A stretch of 64,000 nt of DNA from JBGANR01 sp044222225. GTDB lineage: Bacteria; Actinomycetota; Actinomycetes; Mycobacteriales; Mycobacteriaceae. A program made the position numbers and the translations under genes. The first letter of the stretch is position 1. Every line of letters begins with the position of its first letter. Positions 63,056 through 64,000 of the stretch are shown here, in pieces. The stretch lies in assembly GCA_044222225.1 (NCBI GenBank), contig JBGANR010000005.1, positions 158,081-222,080 of the forward strand, given 5' to 3'. The notes under the pieces are model-generated. The model searched no databases. It saw nothing but the letters and a program-made list of their open reading frames with translations, and had not been told where the DNA came from.

Positions 63056-64000
63056 TCAGCCCGATGCCTTCGTGAAAGTGAGCGGGTTCGCGTCGCCCGC
63101 CGTCACCTTCATCGTCATCGTCCGGTCGACGATCGTCATCGTCGCGTCGAAGCCCTGGCAGTTCTCACGTGGCGTCAACGACACGGCCCTGGTGTAGACG
63201 ACATTCCGCTCCCGGCGCAGTTCGGTGAAGCGCTCGGCGCACGTCGTGTCCTTGCCGGGCTGTCCGTAGTAGACCGTGCCGTCAAGCCGAATCGCGGAAT
63301 CGACGACCAGTGACACGTCGGAATCGCGATTCCAACTCGCATGCGATGTCCACGTTCCCTTGAGGTCCAGCTTGAAGACGCCGCGCGGGATCTCGATGAT
63401 CGCGCTCTTCTTGACATCCACGACCTCGAAGTTCGATCTGCTCTCGCCCGCGTCCACGCGGACGACGTCACCGGCCGAATACTCGCTCCACGGCGACACC
63501 GCGTCCGCCGGATCGGCCGCTCCCCGGTCCGGCTCGCTGAGCGGATTCCCACACGCGCACCGCACGCGTGGCACGCCGGACGCATCGACGAGGACCGCCG
63601 TCCCCGCCTGCAGCACGGCGGGGAACGCGGTCGCCTTGCCGTCTTCGTAACCGTGATTGGTCACCCAGGTGTCGTGCAGCAACACCACGGACGTCAGGCC
63701 GAGGATGTATTCCTCGACCTTCGACTCGTCGACGCCGACCACCGACGCGAACGCCCGCCGCTTCCCCGCATCGGCCTTGAGATAGTCGGCGATCCCGCCG
63801 CCGTCGCAGGTCAGCACGTCGAGCGAGCCGCCGTACAGCCCGCGCGCCGCCCCGGAGACGGCGCCGTCGGACGCCGTCACCCCGCCCGTCCGGCGCAGTT
63901 GCGCCATGTGCTCGGCCGACTCCACCGTCACGCGGCCGAAGTTGTCGCCGAACGGATCCGGCCCCATGTCCTGCACCGTGAGCATCGTCGGCGGGTTCGC
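63056..64000 (-). CDS. DUF6777-like secreted protein (5' end beyond window)
   Basis: The reading frame is open to the right edge (314 codons plus), so the N-terminus is missing. MGPDPFGDNFGRV, GLYGGSLDVLTCDGGGIADYL, and a region VRCACGNPLSEP fit the DUF6777 family of actinobacterial extracellular proteins. The C-terminal half is a beta-rich domain with KGTWTSHASWNRDSDVSL. Function unknown. It converges with lysX, 10 bp between stops. Confidence 0.72.
   Translation of the reverse strand, partial: ANPPTMLTVQDMGPDPFGDNFGRVTVESAEHMAQLRRTGGVTASDGAVSGAARGLYGGSLDVLTCDGGGIADYLKADAGKRRAFASVVGVDESKVEEYILGLTSVVLLHDTWVTNHGYEDGKATAFPAVLQAGTAVLVDASGVPRVRCACGNPLSEPDRGAADPADAVSPWSEYSAGDVVRVDAGESRSNFEVVDVKKSAIIEIPRGVFKLDLKGTWTSHASWNRDSDVSLVVDSAIRLDGTVYYGQPGKDTTCAERFTELRRERNVVYTRAVSLTPRENCQGFDATMTIVDRTMTMKVTAGDANPLTFTKASG

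Overview
This is a 64-kb window from a high-GC actinobacterial chromosome. It most resembles the Mycobacteriales, and a Gordonia-like organism is my best guess. The grounds are a bifunctional LysX, an LpqY-SugABC-type sugar importer, a PGRP amidase with LGFP repeats, a DUF6474 protein, a GabD2-type dehydrogenase, frequent GTG starts and many 4-bp ATGA/GTGA gene overlaps. I saw no rRNA, tRNA, CRISPR array or intact insertion sequence.

Layout. 1-8.5 kb holds divergent cell-wall genes (SpoIID-like protein and LGFP amidase) around a possible MtrA-type repeat box, then a HAD phosphatase/PlsC pair and a SNF2 helicase. 8.7-14.7 kb is an accessory patch: CsbD, a decayed Fic gene with an unknown partner bounded by duplicated sequence, a flavin monooxygenase with its divergent GAF regulator, and a frameshifted DUF559 gene. 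14.8-34.9 kb is mostly core: a second PlsC, a metallo-beta-lactamase/Rieske fusion, serS, a YtrA-like GntR/ABC operon, septum-formation protein, zincin, phosphatase, pheA, CPBP protease, LCP ligase, a large Orn/Lys/Arg decarboxylase, GDPD, rhodanese, msrA and sodA. 34.9-42.2 kb is a LacI regulator diverging from an LpqY-SugABC-type importer plus GH13 alpha-glucosidase. 42.3-46.6 kb carries a GDT1 transporter, an SDR, a TM0106 nuclease and DUF6474. 46.8-53.6 kb encodes the whole trans-4-hydroxy-L-proline to 2-oxoglutarate pathway. 56.3-59.2 kb has an FCD GntR regulator, gabD2 and an RraA-like protein. 59.2-64 kb has an S4 protein, lysX and a truncated DUF6777 protein.

The most interesting stretch is 53.7-56.3 kb, four compact co-directional genes wedged between the hydroxyproline operon and a GntR regulator. 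They are an ADP-ribosyltransferase-like protein, a coupled 73-aa protein, an ImmA/IrrE-type metallopeptidase, and (4-bp overlap) a protein that reads like a divergent class III nucleotidyl cyclase. The last two look like a signalling pair, possibly a defence module; this is inference from motifs and gene order.

Three families of dispersed intergenic palindromic elements are each present twice (3356/43079, 14739/24548, 28852/44024). The third keeps a nearly identical 58-bp core inside stems of unrelated sequence. Other regulatory candidates include a CRP/GlxR-like site and a LacI-type palindrome before lpqY, GTTGCAAC palindromes before the GAF regulator, and a cluster of TCCACA (DnaA-box-like) motifs near 31.3 kb.
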